The position numbers were made by a program, and so were the translations under genes. Under the pieces are notes generated by a model. That model was not told where the DNA came from. It saw nothing but the letters and a program-made list of their open reading frames with translations, and made no database searches. From positions 229,055,654 through 229,119,653 of the forward strand of contig JARDYH010000001.1 of NCBI GenBank assembly GCA_029215795.1: a stretch of 64,000 bases of DNA, read 5' to 3'. The DNA is from Anniella stebbinsi (lineage: Eukaryota > Chordata > Lepidosauria > Squamata > Anniellidae). Shown here in pieces: positions 8,802-18,802 of the stretch. The first letter of the stretch is position 1; every line of letters starts with the position of its first letter.

Positions 8802-10765
8802 GACGTGAGCTTTAGAGCAGAGGGATCTGGGTGGAGTGTCTGTCCGTCTGTCCGTGACAATATGTCCGGAAGGGATGGAAGCCGCCACGTTTGCTGATTG
8901 GCTAGTCTCAGGAGGGTGGTGAACCAGGGTTGCCTCGGCCACCAGGGCGCTATGAAAATGGCATTGGTCCTTTGGCGCAGAATCCTGGTTATGACGTGGC
9001 CAATCAGCGGGAACGGAGGGAAGATGTAGATGAGGCCGCTGGACCAGATGCGGGTGAACGCGTCCCCTAACGATGCAGTCCCTATCCCCGCCCTGGAACA
9101 AAAGGCTGGACAGACTGCATTTTCCTGTGTCGCAAAAAGGTCCAGATCCGGAACACCCCAACGAGTAAAGAGGTGATCCAAAACTCGTGGTGACAGTTGC
9201 CACTCGTGGGTGTCTGAGAACGTCCAGCTGAAGGCATCTGCTTTGATGTTGTCTGTGCCCGCTATATGGAGGGCAGAGATGCGAATCTGTCTTGGAATCG
9301 CCCAGAGGAGAATGTCCCTGGTCAGGTCTAACAATGAGGGAGAGCGTGTCCCTCCCTCTTTGTTCAGGTACCACACTGTTGTGGTATTGTCTGTCAACAC
9401 TTGAAAATGGTGGCCCCGTAGGTGGAATTGGAATGCGTGGAGGGCTCTCTTCACCGCAAGGAGTTCGAGGAGGTTTATGTGGAATCGCTTCTCCGAAGGT
9501 GACCATTTGCCTTGTATTGTTAAATCCTTGCAGTGGGCCCCCCAACCCTGAAGAGACGCATCCGTCGTGAGTACGCGAGAAGGTCCTTGGCTGACAAACG
9601 GCATGCCTTGGGATAGACTGTGCGGGTTTATCCACCATTTCAGAGAATTCCCCACCATTGGAGGGATGGTGATGCAGAGTTTGCGTGGGTCCATGGTTGG
9701 GTCGTAAAAACTTAGGAGCAGCTGTTGTAGAGGGCGCATGTGGAGCCGAGACCAGCGGACCACAAAGACCAACGTTGCCATCAGTCCCAGCAATCGTAGG
9801 ATGGTAAGTGGTGTCGGCTGATAACTGCTTTGAACACGACGTGCCAGGGCCCGGAGGACAACCGCTCTGTCTTGTGGGAGATACACTCTGCCTGTAGTAG
9901 AGTCTAAAAGGACTCCTATAAACTGGATTGTTTGGGCCGGCTGAAAAATTGATTTCTCCATGTTTATCTGTAGGCCCAGCGAGCGAAGAGTTTGGGTCAC
10001 CTGGTGGATGTCTGCGAATGCCTGGCTCCTGGAGGGCGAAACAATCAGCCAGTCATCCAGGTAAGGGAACAGTTCCAGTCCCGACGACCATAGGTGAGCG
10101 CAGACCGCCCCCATGCACTTGGTGAATACTCTGGGGGCCGTCTTTAAGCCAAAAGGTAGAACGGCAAATTGGTAAGCTTGACTGCCTATGACGAACAGGA
10201 GAAATTTCTGGTGTGATGGGTGGATGGCAATGTGGAAATAGGCGTCCTTGAGGTCGATTAACATGAACCACCTGTTTTTCCTGAGCAACGGAAGGACCGA
10301 GGCTAACGTTATCATCCGAAACTTTTTCATTTTTATGAATTTGTTGAGGCGCCTGAGATCCATAATAAGGCGGAGTCCCCCGTCCTTTTTGGGGACCATA
10401 AAGTATCTTGAATAGAATCCCTCGTGTAGGCAAGATAGAGGGACCCTTACGATCGCCCCTTTTCGTAGAAGAGTTTTCACTTCTTGTAATAACGGTGTTG
10501 AGAGTGGAGTCACTCTTACGGTGCCCAGAGGAGGGAGGACTCGAAACTCTATTTTGTAGCCTCCAGTTATAATAGACAGTACCCAATTGTCTGTTGTTAT
10601 TGTCGCCCAAGCGTTTTGGAAATGCGAAAGGATGTTTCCAAACCGTCGGTGCTCCATGAAGACGTGGGCGAAGTCAAAGGCGACACTTGGGAGCGTGGTT
10701 GACGGAATCGTGAGGAGGGCTTCCTGGGTTGGTATTGCGTGGCAGCTTGCGACTGTTGGAGGCAT
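8771..10765 (-). CDS. DIRS reverse transcriptase / RNase H polyprotein (664 aa)
   Basis: This ORF copies the element's RNA into DNA. It starts at a true ATG and overlaps the gag ORF by 169 bases in another frame. The RT domain spans about residues 80-340: PKKDGGLR at 125-132, the first catalytic aspartate in DLKDAY at 171-176, and YLDD at 235-238. RNase H follows (about 395-515) with TTDAS at 400-404, a glutamate near 434, LTDN around 458-460, and a final aspartate in IKAD at 510. The motif after it reads AFSW, where relatives often have ALSR. The carboxy-terminal part (about 520-625, with DLFATQEN and APWWPRQPWF) corresponds to the methylase-like region of DIRS elements. There is no protease, as expected for DIRS. 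The whole frame is open, suggesting recent activity. Confidence 0.93.
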   Translation of the reverse strand: MPPTVASCHAIPTQEALLTIPSTTLPSVAFDFAHVFMEHRRFGNILSHFQNAWATITTDNWVLSIITGGYKIEFRVLPPLGTVRVTPLSTPLLQEVKTLLRKGAIVRVPLSCLHEGFYSRYFMVPKKDGGLRLIMDLRRLNKFIKMKKFRMITLASVLPLLRKNRWFMLIDLKDAYFHIAIHPSHQKFLLFVIGSQAYQFAVLPFGLKTAPRVFTKCMGAVCAHLWSSGLELFPYLDDWLIVSPSRSQAFADIHQVTQTLRSLGLQINMEKSIFQPAQTIQFIGVLLDSTTGRVYLPQDRAVVLRALARRVQSSYQPTPLTILRLLGLMATLVFVVRWSRLHMRPLQQLLLSFYDPTMDPRKLCITIPPMVGNSLKWWINPHSLSQGMPFVSQGPSRVLTTDASLQGWGAHCKDLTIQGKWSPSEKRFHINLLELLAVKRALHAFQFHLRGHHFQVLTDNTTTVWYLNKEGGTRSPSLLDLTRDILLWAIPRQIRISALHIAGTDNIKADAFSWTFSDTHEWQLSPRVLDHLFTRWGVPDLDLFATQENAVCPAFCSRAGIGTASLGDAFTRIWSSGLIYIFPPFPLIGHVITRILRQRTNAIFIAPWWPRQPWFTTLLRLANQQTWRLPSLPDILSRTDGQTLHPDPSALKLTSWRILPGGAT

Positions 10766-13014
10766 TGCTGACGATCTTGCTGTTGACAGGGTTGGTAGGT
10801 TACCGGTCTATACCACTTGCGTGGTTGAAATGAGGGTTGCGATGTGGCATTAAAACCCATCTTCCGGGCCATCACTTTTGCCTTATGGATAGTATCCATC
10901 GTGGCATCAGTTGAAGAATTAAAGAGGCCTTCCCCGTCAAAGGGGAGGTCCTCAATTCTTCCACGGGTTTCTTGTGGAAGTGATGTGGATCGGAACCATG
11001 CATGGCAGTGAAGTGTCACCGCTGCCACCAGCGCTTTGGAGGCGGCATCAGTCTGATGTCGTGATGTCGTAAGTTCCTGTTTGGAGAGGCGAGTTGCCTC
11101 AGATTGGAAAACCCTTGCTAACTCTCTTTTGTCTTCTGGTAGGTAGTCTGTTAAAGACGCCACTTTCTCCCATAAAAACAGTTGGTAGTGGGCCATCATG
11201 GCCTGGTAGTTAGCAATCTTGGCGACTAGGGCTGCTGAGGAGTAGACTCTCCTCCCCATAGTGTCCAATTTACGGCCCTCCTTATCAGTAGGCGCCGAAT
11301 GAGTTCTACTCAAGCGACCTTGAGATGCCTCCACAACAATTGAGTTGGGTTTTGGATGAAGGAAAAGGAACGGGGCATCCGATTCCTTTACTTTGTATAG
11401 CGCCTCCAGGCGTTTCGACGTTTGACCCATTGAGGACGGGTTAGGCCAGATCTGCTTCAAGGTCTTCAGTAGCGTCAGGACCATAGGTAATGTAAGCTGA
11501 GGAGTGGGTTCAGTGTACATCACGTCGAAGATCCTATCCTCGACGGCCTCCTGTGGCTGCTGATGCTCTATACCCAGCGATTGCGCCATCCGCATCATCT
11601 GTTCGGAAAAGGTGCCCAGCTCCATAGATGGAGATGCGCGATCAGTGGTACACACTCCATCAGGAGGAGACGGTGCTGACGGTGCTGCGGACGCTACCAA
11701 AGAGGTCTCTGAGGCATAGTCCTCGATGGACTGAGGAGACGAAGGAGTGGGTAACTCAGGTAACGCAACCGAAGTAACGGTAGCTGACACCCGGTGTCGT
11801 GGTGCAGAGGAGGTAGCTTGCTGTGGTATGGGCCGCGTTTGAGGCGGCAGCAGCAGCTGGGAGTGGTCCCCCAATCTCTGTCCGGTGTACGGGTCAAAGC
11901 GGTAATGGGGTATGGTGTGGTGCAAGCGCACCGATGACCTAGACGAGCGTCGTGAGCGGTCCGAGTATTTGTCCCAGTCGCGGGATCGAGAACGGGATCG
12001 AGAACAGTGGTGACTGGATCCCGATGCATGGTGTGACAGGCGAGAAAGTGGGGTCCGTGAGCGAGATGGGGAGTGCAGCTCCTGAAGAACATGCGGATCA
12101 CCAACCAGGATCTCCACATCGGAAAGAACCTCAATAGGTGGCGACAGTGGCGCCGAGACCGGGAGCTCGTGGAGAAGAACCGGCGACACTGTAGGAGATA
12201 TTAAAGAAGTTGTCGGTACCGACGTGGTCAATAGCGCCCTCGGTATCGGAGAACCCGAGGTCGACCTTGCCCTCGGTAACGAGGGTTGCTTCTGCCTCAG
12301 CAAGGCGGTAGACTGTGCTGGCAGTGATGAAGCAGGCGGTAGCGACGGTATTGCCGATGTCGAGGAGGACTTCCTGGGTAACGTCGCCATCTTCGGTACC
12401 GAGGCCGAGGATGACCTCACCGTCGGCTCCGAGATCGATGGGGAGTGTGTCGGTCCCGAAGTCCCTTTCGATGCCGAAGCCCCGATAGTCGATGTCAAAG
12501 CCCTTTTCGATGCTGATGCCCCGGTCGGTGTTGGGAGCGATGCCGTGGTTGCGGGGCGTGTCGGGGTCGAGTCCGAAGCCTTAGTTGAGCGTTTTGCCGA
12601 TGGTACCAAGGACTTAGTCGGTTTTTGCTTTTGCTTCTTCGACTTCAATCGGTCCGCCTTAGATGGCTTGGCGACCTTAGCCGGAGGGCCCTGCGCTGCT
12701 GCCTCAAGGGAGGGAGAGCAAGGGGTTGCTGGGCTCGAGCGAGGTATGGTTGATGGCCTACACTCCCCAGAGGATGAGGCTTGGGGATCCATGGGCCGCG
12801 GGACGTCTACAGCCTCCAACGCCTTACTCCAGAGTATACTCCTGAGGCGGTCTGCCCTGTTTCGCCTAGTTTGCCTTGAGAAACTCATGCACAATGCACA
12901 CGCATCAACAATATGGGATTCCCCCAGGCAGGCGACACAGAGAGAGTGTCCGTCTGTGAGGGCGAGTTTAGCCCTGCACCTAACGCAGTGCTTGAAAAGA
13001 GCGGTCTGCGCCAT
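10597..13014 (-). CDS. DIRS gag-like protein (805 aa)
   Basis: This is the first ORF of the element, predicted to bind and package its RNA. The ATG at 13014 is chosen because it is the first in-frame Met followed by the conserved cysteine-rich head (HCVRCRAKL, then LCVACLGESH, then ACALC); upstream in-frame codons are AT-rich non-coding sequence with a TATA-like run at 13050-13062. The middle is long, low in complexity, and rich in serine, proline and threonine, with an arginine-serine tract (SRSRSRDWDKYSDRSRRSS) like those of SR proteins. The carboxy-terminal 300 residues are more globular (for example HYQLFLWEKVASLTDYLPED) and match the conserved DIRS gag C-terminus as I know it. The gag assignment is by position and composition; no capsid fold is proven. 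Confidence 0.85.
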   Translation of the reverse strand: MAQTALFKHCVRCRAKLALTDGHSLCVACLGESHIVDACALCMSFSRQTRRNRADRLRSILWSKALEAVDVPRPMDPQASSSGECRPSTIPRSSPATPCSPSLEAAAQGPPAKVAKPSKADRLKSKKQKQKPTKSLVPSAKRSTKASDSTPTRPATTASLPTPTGASASKRALTSTIGASASKGTSGPTHSPSISEPTVRSSSASVPKMATLPRKSSSTSAIPSLPPASSLPAQSTALLRQKQPSLPRARSTSGSPIPRALLTTSVPTTSLISPTVSPVLLHELPVSAPLSPPIEVLSDVEILVGDPHVLQELHSPSRSRTPLSRLSHHASGSSHHCSRSRSRSRDWDKYSDRSRRSSRSSVRLHHTIPHYRFDPYTGQRLGDHSQLLLPPQTRPIPQQATSSAPRHRVSATVTSVALPELPTPSSPQSIEDYASETSLVASAAPSAPSPPDGVCTTDRASPSMELGTFSEQMMRMAQSLGIEHQQPQEAVEDRIFDVMYTEPTPQLTLPMVLTLLKTLKQIWPNPSSMGQTSKRLEALYKVKESDAPFLFLHPKPNSIVVEASQGRLSRTHSAPTDKEGRKLDTMGRRVYSSAALVAKIANYQAMMAHYQLFLWEKVASLTDYLPEDKRELARVFQSEATRLSKQELTTSRHQTDAASKALVAAVTLHCHAWFRSTSLPQETRGRIEDLPFDGEGLFNSSTDATMDTIHKAKVMARKMGFNATSQPSFQPRKWYRPVTYQPCQQQDRQQCLQQSQAATQYQPRKPSSRFRQPRSQVSPLTSPTSSWSTDGLETSFRISKTLGRQ

Positions 13015-13199
13015 AGCAGAAAAAACAAGAATAACGCAAAGATAATAAAAATATATATATATTTTTAAAAAACACAATAACAATATAAACTAACTAACTT
13101 TCTAACTATCTAAGTTAACTCTAACTATTTATCTCCACAGAATATACGAACGAATAGTGAGGAAGTCTCCCGCGAGGCGATCAGCGAAGCGGTCGAAGA

Positions 13200-13353
13200 A
13201 GAACTGAGGTAGGCGGGAACCCGAGCATGCACGATAGGGCAGTGGGGGGAGGGGTTCCCGCCAAAATCTAAGCTAGCTAAGGAAGTTTCCTGAAGCGGGC
13301 TAGGCGTTGGCGCGAGCCCATATATGTGATGCACAGAGACCATGAATAAGAAG
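13200..13353. repeat. DIRS right inverted terminal repeat
   Basis: This is the inverted partner of the left repeat, carrying GGGTTCCCGCC-type sequence, CTAAGCTAGCTAAGGAAG and CATATATGTGATGCACAG. Its tip (CATGAATAAGAAG) differs from the left tip and is matched by the second half of the internal complementary region. Confidence 0.92.
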
Positions 13354-13618
13354 TGAGCAGGCCAAACCCCTGCACATCTACTCTGAAATAAGCAGGACCA
13401 ACCTTTGCAGGACGAATCTCAGAAGGAAGCAGGGAGTGAATCACTCAGCAGCACCTGAATTAGCACCCCAAATATCATGCCTATGCATGTCCACTCAGAA
13501 CTAAGCATGAACAGCATGTCTACTCACAAGTAAACGTGGCAAGCCTTTGCATATCTATTCACATATCTATTCAGAAGTAGGCATGAACAGCATGTCTACT
13601 CCCATGTGTTGAGGGTTA
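13354..13618 (+). repeat. Right half of the interrupted tandem-repeat locus
   Basis: It continues the repeat seen at 7080-7297, with motifs AAATAAGCAGGACCAACC, GAATCACTCAGCA, CCTATGCATGTCCACTCAG and GCATGTCTACTCACAAG. Joining TACTCACAA from the left side to GTGAGCAGG here recreates the repeat word found intact as TACTCACAAGTAAAC at about 13521. Confidence 0.7.
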
Positions 13619-14780
13619 ACAAAGTCTCCAGCATGGAGTCTTTCTTTAGTATCCCTGGAGCCTCTCCATGCAGTTCAAACCCCTGATTTTCCAGGTTCTA
13701 AATCATGTAGATACAAAAAGCTCCTCAGTGCAGAAGATCACCATCATGTGACCTGCACCACTGCTTTATCCATTTTGCTACTTGGGGTGATTAACACCTG
13801 AATAGGGACAGATGGATGGATAGATAGACAAGTCAGACGTTCTGAGAATAGATGAGGCTGCATTTGGTTCTTGGCTAATGGCTCTGCCACTTGGACTCTT
13901 TATCATAGAACTTTTGGTTCCCCTTATGTTGCTCTAATTTAATCACCTTTTCCTGCTGATGTGCTTATTCTAGATTTTCCCTTCTGTTTTAACTAATTGC
14001 CACACTTCTACACTTCAGAGAATAATTGCCCATAGGAAATCCTCATTAAGCCCCAGCTTGCTTCTGCAGACTCATACAAGGCTGGTATTTTAAAAAAAAG
14101 ATTATGCATTAATTACCTGGAACAGTCCCTAAGGCAATTTGCCTAATTTCTCCAAAGCCAGCTGCATCTTCCGAAGTACCAGCCTTCAGTCTGTCAGTCA
14201 AGAAGGAAGAAGCAAAGTCACTTCTTTCCTTCTGCAAACAGGCTGCTGCAAGATGAGCAAGACAGGAAATACAGGAGGTGCCCTTTATATGTAACCTTTT
14301 TCAACACTGATCTTTGCCATTTTAAAAAGGGTTTTTTTATTTCTAAGCTGAAGTGTGTGAGCTTACATGATCTTCAAACCTCTTGCTCTATAGGGTCTGG
14401 TTTTGACCAAAGAACAGTATTCTGTACAATATTCAAGATATTCTCTATACAGAAACTGTCTCTGCCCATGCCCAAGATACTCTCTTATCAGAAACTTTGT
14501 TTATGTTCAAGATGCTCTTTTATGTATGCCCAAAATACTCTCATTTTGGGGACTACTACAGATACTCCAGTGTTGAGCTCAGGCCTTCAAAATTGCTTCC
14601 AGGGCTAAGCTGGTGAGCTGAAGGATTCCAAAGATACTTGTGCAATTCTGATGTGACAGACTACAAAGCACCCTCCTTTGTGCTCTGTAGTCCACTGCAT
14701 CAGTGAAAAGGAAAGAATGTGTCTGAAACCCAGAAGGGCTGGGTATGAGGTTGTAATATCAGGATTGAAATTACCTAAAC
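13619..14780. other. No gene recognised
   Basis: Moderately AT-rich sequence with no recognisable exon or transposon end. Short direct repeats of ATACTCTC-like words at about 14430-14560 are the only internal structure noticed. Confidence 0.5.
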
Positions 14781-15481
14781 TACTTGAAATTACCGGGGGG
14801 GGGGTGTCTACACGACGTCTCTTTGGCACCTGTTTCTGATAATATGCGCTTCTTCCTATATTCGTATTTATGTCTAATAGCGGTGGACGAGAGCCATTAA
14901 GGAGAATTACGGGCATCATAAAATGCACTTTACAATTGTTTATATGTGGAGTTTTGCTGCAGAGTCGGTTCAGGGGTGTATGGCTGAATGTGGAAAAACT
15001 GACAAAAGCACCACCCTTTCTCCTGATGGTACCTCCCCCAGACTTTCGTGCCATTCGTTAACTCTGCCCACCTGGCTTTCTCGCCGTTGCCTGTCCAATC
15101 ACGATCGTGCATTACTTCGCTTGTGGGTATGATTTCTAAACATTGGATGTGCCTACAATTATAGTTGTTAGCAGGGCATCATTGGCCGACCTATTGTAAA
15201 ACCATAGAAGCAACATTTTTCCAAGTTCTGGACAGCCATGGCGAACAGCTGCCCATGTAGTGTCCGCCCCCCCCCCCATTGCTCTTGCCAAGAATCAGAT
15301 GCTGGATAGAGGACTAACACCCTATCATGCTTGCGGCAGCTTCCCTTATCTGCCATTTTGGAAATGTGCTGTGTCAAGGACAAATTTTTGTGTATCCTTT
15401 CCTTTACAATATTGCATTTCGCACTGATTTCCCCAGTTCCATACAAACTGGCTAGTATTCTGTCTGTCTACGGACACTGAG
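14781..15481. other. Unrecognised sequence, unusually CpG-containing
   Basis: This block is richer in CG dinucleotides than the surroundings (for example ACGACGTCTC, ATCACGATCGTGC) and has moderately long open frames on the minus strand (about 14605-15054 and 15168-15446) with no motif I can name. It may be the body of an old DNA transposon or a decayed gene. It directly precedes the weak two-exon candidate at 15482. Confidence 0.3.
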
Positions 15482-15790
15482 ATGCCAGCTCACTACGGTT
15501 CTGGAATGCACAACACTGAGTGGGCTATACTGCAACATCGCCATGCCATAACCTGGTCTATGCGTTGCAGAGGTGGGTGACAGGTAATGAGGGAGTGGGG
15601 GAGGGATGAACCCTGGCCACAACAAAAAAATTGGATGGCACTGATGTCTTCTCTTCCCCCCACACACACAGTCCGCTTGATATTATACCAATTGCGTTGC
15701 CTTCTGCACAGAATGAGGAGACTGGAACGTATAGTGTGGCGTGCCCGCTCTCCGGTACCACTCCGCCAACCGCCAGTGCCATTTGAATGA
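15482..15790 (+). CDS. Candidate small two-exon ORF (hypothetical, about 69 aa)
   Basis: Starting at the ATG at 15482, the frame stays open to 15572, where GAG is followed by a GTGGGT donor-like site. An acceptor-like pyrimidine tract ending ACACAG lies at 15671. Splicing these removes 99 bases and an in-frame TGA, and joins to an open frame ending RQPPVPFE and a stop at 15790. An AATAAA signal is at 16001-16006. The second exon is basic (RMRRLERIVWRARS). I recognise no family. The splice sites are short motifs that occur often by chance, so this is a suggestion only; it could be part of a decayed transposon. Confidence 0.18.
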
Positions 15791-17800
15791 CCCACATGGC
15801 AGAGGACAGCCCAACTTGGAAGAGTCGGCTTGGACATTGTGTCTGTGGACTGACATTAATTTCCATACAATTGTTGCAGGCTCCCTTTTGTTCGGCGCAT
15901 TCCGCCCAATCCACTGTGTTTTCCCCACTTGCTCTGTGCCTTTCAGATTGCTCTGGCCACACTTTTCAATGGGATTTTGGCCACATGTAACCATTAGTAG
16001 AATAAAGATATTGCTTTGCTTTATAATAATAAAATAAGTGTTCTTTTCATTGCGATACACACATGCACACATGCACACATACAAAACTTCCAGGAAAATC
16101 AATGAAAGAAGGGAGAGAAGACACTAAGCTTCCCAGGGAGAAAGTCCCCCCACCTGCTCAATGCTCCGTATTCCTGAGTAACAGCACTCAATGGCAGGAA
16201 CTGGCTTGCACGTACAAAAGTTTCCCTTCCTTTTTCAAGCTGTGATCCCAGCAAGGTAGAGGGGGAGGGAAGGGTAGCCTTAGCGGACCTCAAATTATAC
16301 TATAAATGAAGCATGAACATTATTCCAACCCCCTTGATTCCTGTAGAACCAGCTCCATCTGAGTATCCACTCATCTCGATGAAAGAAAGGTTCCAGTGGG
16401 TATTGAAAATAAATTTTACTCTTAGTTCCGGAAACTTGAGATCAGCTATTACTGAAGAGAAGAAGGAGGAAGGAGGATGGAAGAGTTTCACAGCAGAGCA
16501 GGATCACAGCTATAGAGTTGAATGTGGGTAATTTGACGAAAGTACCTCCCCCTGTATCCTGAAAGTACCGCCCCCAAGGAAAGTGGGGAAAATGGCAGTC
16601 AATCTGGGGGCAGGCATTCACTCATGACATCACTAGCCCTGCTCACGAAACTATGCCCACAATTAGCATTACTCCAAATGGTCAGTGGAGGGTTACACGA
16701 CCATAATGCGATCGAACATCGGAGAAACATTAAAAGTTGTGTTTAATTGACTCCTTGGAAATGCGTGTTAATGGAGGCTATAAGTCACATACACGACTGA
16801 TCTGCGCCCCGCTCGTGTGTACAAAATGACATCAGAATGAAGTAAAGGTGACCCAAATAAGCCGTGAAGAGGTACCCTAGGACTACACAAGCACTTACCA
16901 TGTGGTGCAGCTACCACATGGTTACATTTTCAGCTGGCACTAGGGTAGCAGGTTGCACAAAAGAAGTGTCCAAACATATAGATTGCCTTTTCCTCCATCT
17001 CCAAAAGCAAGGTGCACTCTCTTTGCAACAGCAGAAGCCTAAGCGGTCCCCCCACACCATTCAGTCCCCCATGAGAAAGATAACTTTAATCACCAGTACC
17101 ATTGCATCAGATCCTTAGATCAAGCCCAGCAGACAACAGGCTTGTGGGATCTGTTTTGTTTTGTTTTTACTAGAACCCTGACATCCATCAACTGGTGCCT
17201 GGTGCAAAAGGCAGATGGTTGAAATGAAAGGATTCTAAACCCAGGGATTTGTTTTGAATACCAGAGTCCTTTTAAACACCAAAATCCATTGCTAGTTACC
17301 CCAAGCTTCCTTCATTTCATGTAGGAAAGGCTGGAGGGGAGTAATTTTATGGCTGTTGTGGTAAAACAAATGGGAGCTGGGGAGTAAATCCTTCCCAATA
17401 GACTGCAAATCACCCTGAGATCCACCAGTAGTTCCCAATCTACTTTCTGCCCATTCCTGGTTTGAATGAAGCCTAAAAGAGCCAGCATTATATCTCTATA
17501 AATTGAGAGCATCATCAGACGAGCATTTATCGCATGATCTCTACTGCTCTGTCAGTTTTTCGTGTGTCCTTAGATGACAACACCCACCTCCCATGTGCCT
17601 CCCACTCCTTTTTGTGTTTTTTCCATCACAAAATGGACCCCTTTTAATCCAACTTAAAAAAAAAAACAGAATGTGCCGCTGTTTCATGCTGTGTGCAGCA
17701 AAAGTGGTATGATAAAAACAGCCCCTGAATGAGCCATGTGGTCTCTGTTTACTTCTTCTTTCTTCTAGCTTAACATCCTTTTCCCCACAATCTTGAGGGA
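15791..17800. other. No gene recognised
   Basis: Contains the AATAAA signal at 16001. The stretch 16520-16860 again has more CG dinucleotides and words (GACGAAAGTACC) resembling the block near 15030-15060, so the region 14.8-16.9 kb may be one old unclassified element. No exon is supported. Confidence 0.4.
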
Positions 17801-17808
17801 GCATATAA

Positions 17809-18128
17809 TAGGCTGACCATCTGAAAAGGAGGACAGGGCTCATGTAACTTTAACAGTTGTAGAGAAAAGGGAATTTCAGCCAGTGTCATCTGTATGCAAT
17901 TAGTTCCTGGTGAAATTCCTTCTTCATCACAACAGTTGAAGTTGCAGGGGCCCTTCCTTCTTTTTTATCTGGTCACTCTAGTATAGTGCATGCACCTTTA
18001 ACTGTTGTGATGAAGAGGGAATTTCACCAGGAACTAATTGCATACAGATGACACTGGCTGAAATTCCCTTTTCTCTACAACTGTTAAAGTTACATGAGCC
18101 CTGTCCTCCTTTTCAGATGGTCAGCCTA
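17809..18128. mobile_element. Palindromic hAT-like MITE, TAGGGTGACC family, copy 1
   Basis: The ends read TAGGCTGACCATCTG and CAGATGGTCAGCCTA. The two halves are inverted along almost the full 320 bp (ACTTTAACAGTTGTAGAGAA on the left, its complement on the right), with an inner inverted pair around GAGGGAATTTCACC. The flanking octamers GCATATAA and GATATAAC are a poor match, so the target duplication has decayed. No coding capacity. Confidence 0.85.
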
Positions 18129-18299
18129 GATATAACTACCATGTCTAGTAGCCAATAGTAGCCTTTTCCTTCCTGAATTTGCTTAATCCCCTTTAAAGCC
18201 ATCAAAGTTATTGGCCATCACCACATCTTGTGGTAGTGAGTCCTATAGTTTAACTACATTCCTGGAATAGAGGATGGCCAGTTTGCACTATGTCATATT

Positions 18300-18500
18300 T
18301 TTTTTAAAAAAAAGCAATTCAGGGAGTTTTACAAAATATTTTTAATATTTTAAAAATATTTTTAAACCTTCTATACTGCACTTTTCTTTTCTTTCCTTTT
18401 TTTTAAAAAAAGCAGTTTACAATATCAAATCATGATAAAATACAATAAAACCAAACATTAAAACAATTATAAAGACAATAATGGAGCCATCTGTCTATTG
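18300..18500 (-). repeat. Antisense LINE 3' end fragment
   Basis: Reading the minus strand gives a TTTTATTGTATTTTATCATG stretch and AT-rich tail like the 3' untranslated regions of non-LTR retrotransposons, with AT-rich simple sequence (18300-18360) at the tail end. The clade is not determined. It may extend to about 18740. Confidence 0.4.
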
Positions 18501-18802
18501 AGAATGCAGCCCTTAGGAGTGCATTCTAAATAAATCCTTTGCAAATTGCCCAATGCAAAAGAGCCAAGGTTGTACCATGATTTACTGGGACTAAGAAACA
18601 AAGAATGCCTTCCCTCTGAAAGTATAAAAGCCAGCCTTTATTTGATCAGTCTCTGGCACTAAACAGAACTCGTCAATCCCTTTTATGGAAGACGGCAATA
18701 GTTTATGGAGGAAGAGGAAGATTAGAGCAGCTGAAGATTAATTTTGGATCAAGCACTAGATACAGAATAAAAAGAAGGAAAATTGCACAACATTACCTAA
18801 TG

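Larger units (their letters stand above)
7298..13353 (-). mobile_element. Complete DIRS-type tyrosine recombinase retrotransposon
   Basis: The element encodes, on the minus strand and in order, a gag-like protein, a reverse transcriptase with RNase H, and a tyrosine recombinase, with overlapping reading frames. It has inverted terminal repeats (7298-7480 and 13200-13353) whose outer tips differ, plus an internal complementary region (7617-7711) that matches both tips fused together. This arrangement is diagnostic of DIRS1-like elements, which replicate through a circular intermediate and integrate by recombinase without target duplication. Consistently, the flanking tandem repeat resumes without duplicated bases. 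Length is about 6.06 kb, in the usual range. Two of three ORFs are open; the recombinase has one frameshift. Boundaries are uncertain by 2-3 bases because the tips and flanks share A/AG residues. Confidence 0.95.

Noticed and set aside
8427..9638. Upstream extension of the recombinase frame to 9638
   Set aside because: From 9638 to about 8801 this frame runs underneath the RT/RNase H ORF and shows no recombinase motif; recombinase similarity starts near the ATG at 8801.
12224..13045. Plus-strand open frame of 273 codons opposite the DIRS gag
   Set aside because: It is antisense to the Ser/Pro-rich gag ORF, whose codon composition leaves the opposite frame free of stops. No motif is visible and no separate promoter or start context supports it.
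15558..15962. Minus-strand open frame of 134 codons
   Set aside because: No domain recognised, and it overlaps a pyrimidine tract that is better explained as simple sequence or an acceptor-like site on the plus strand.
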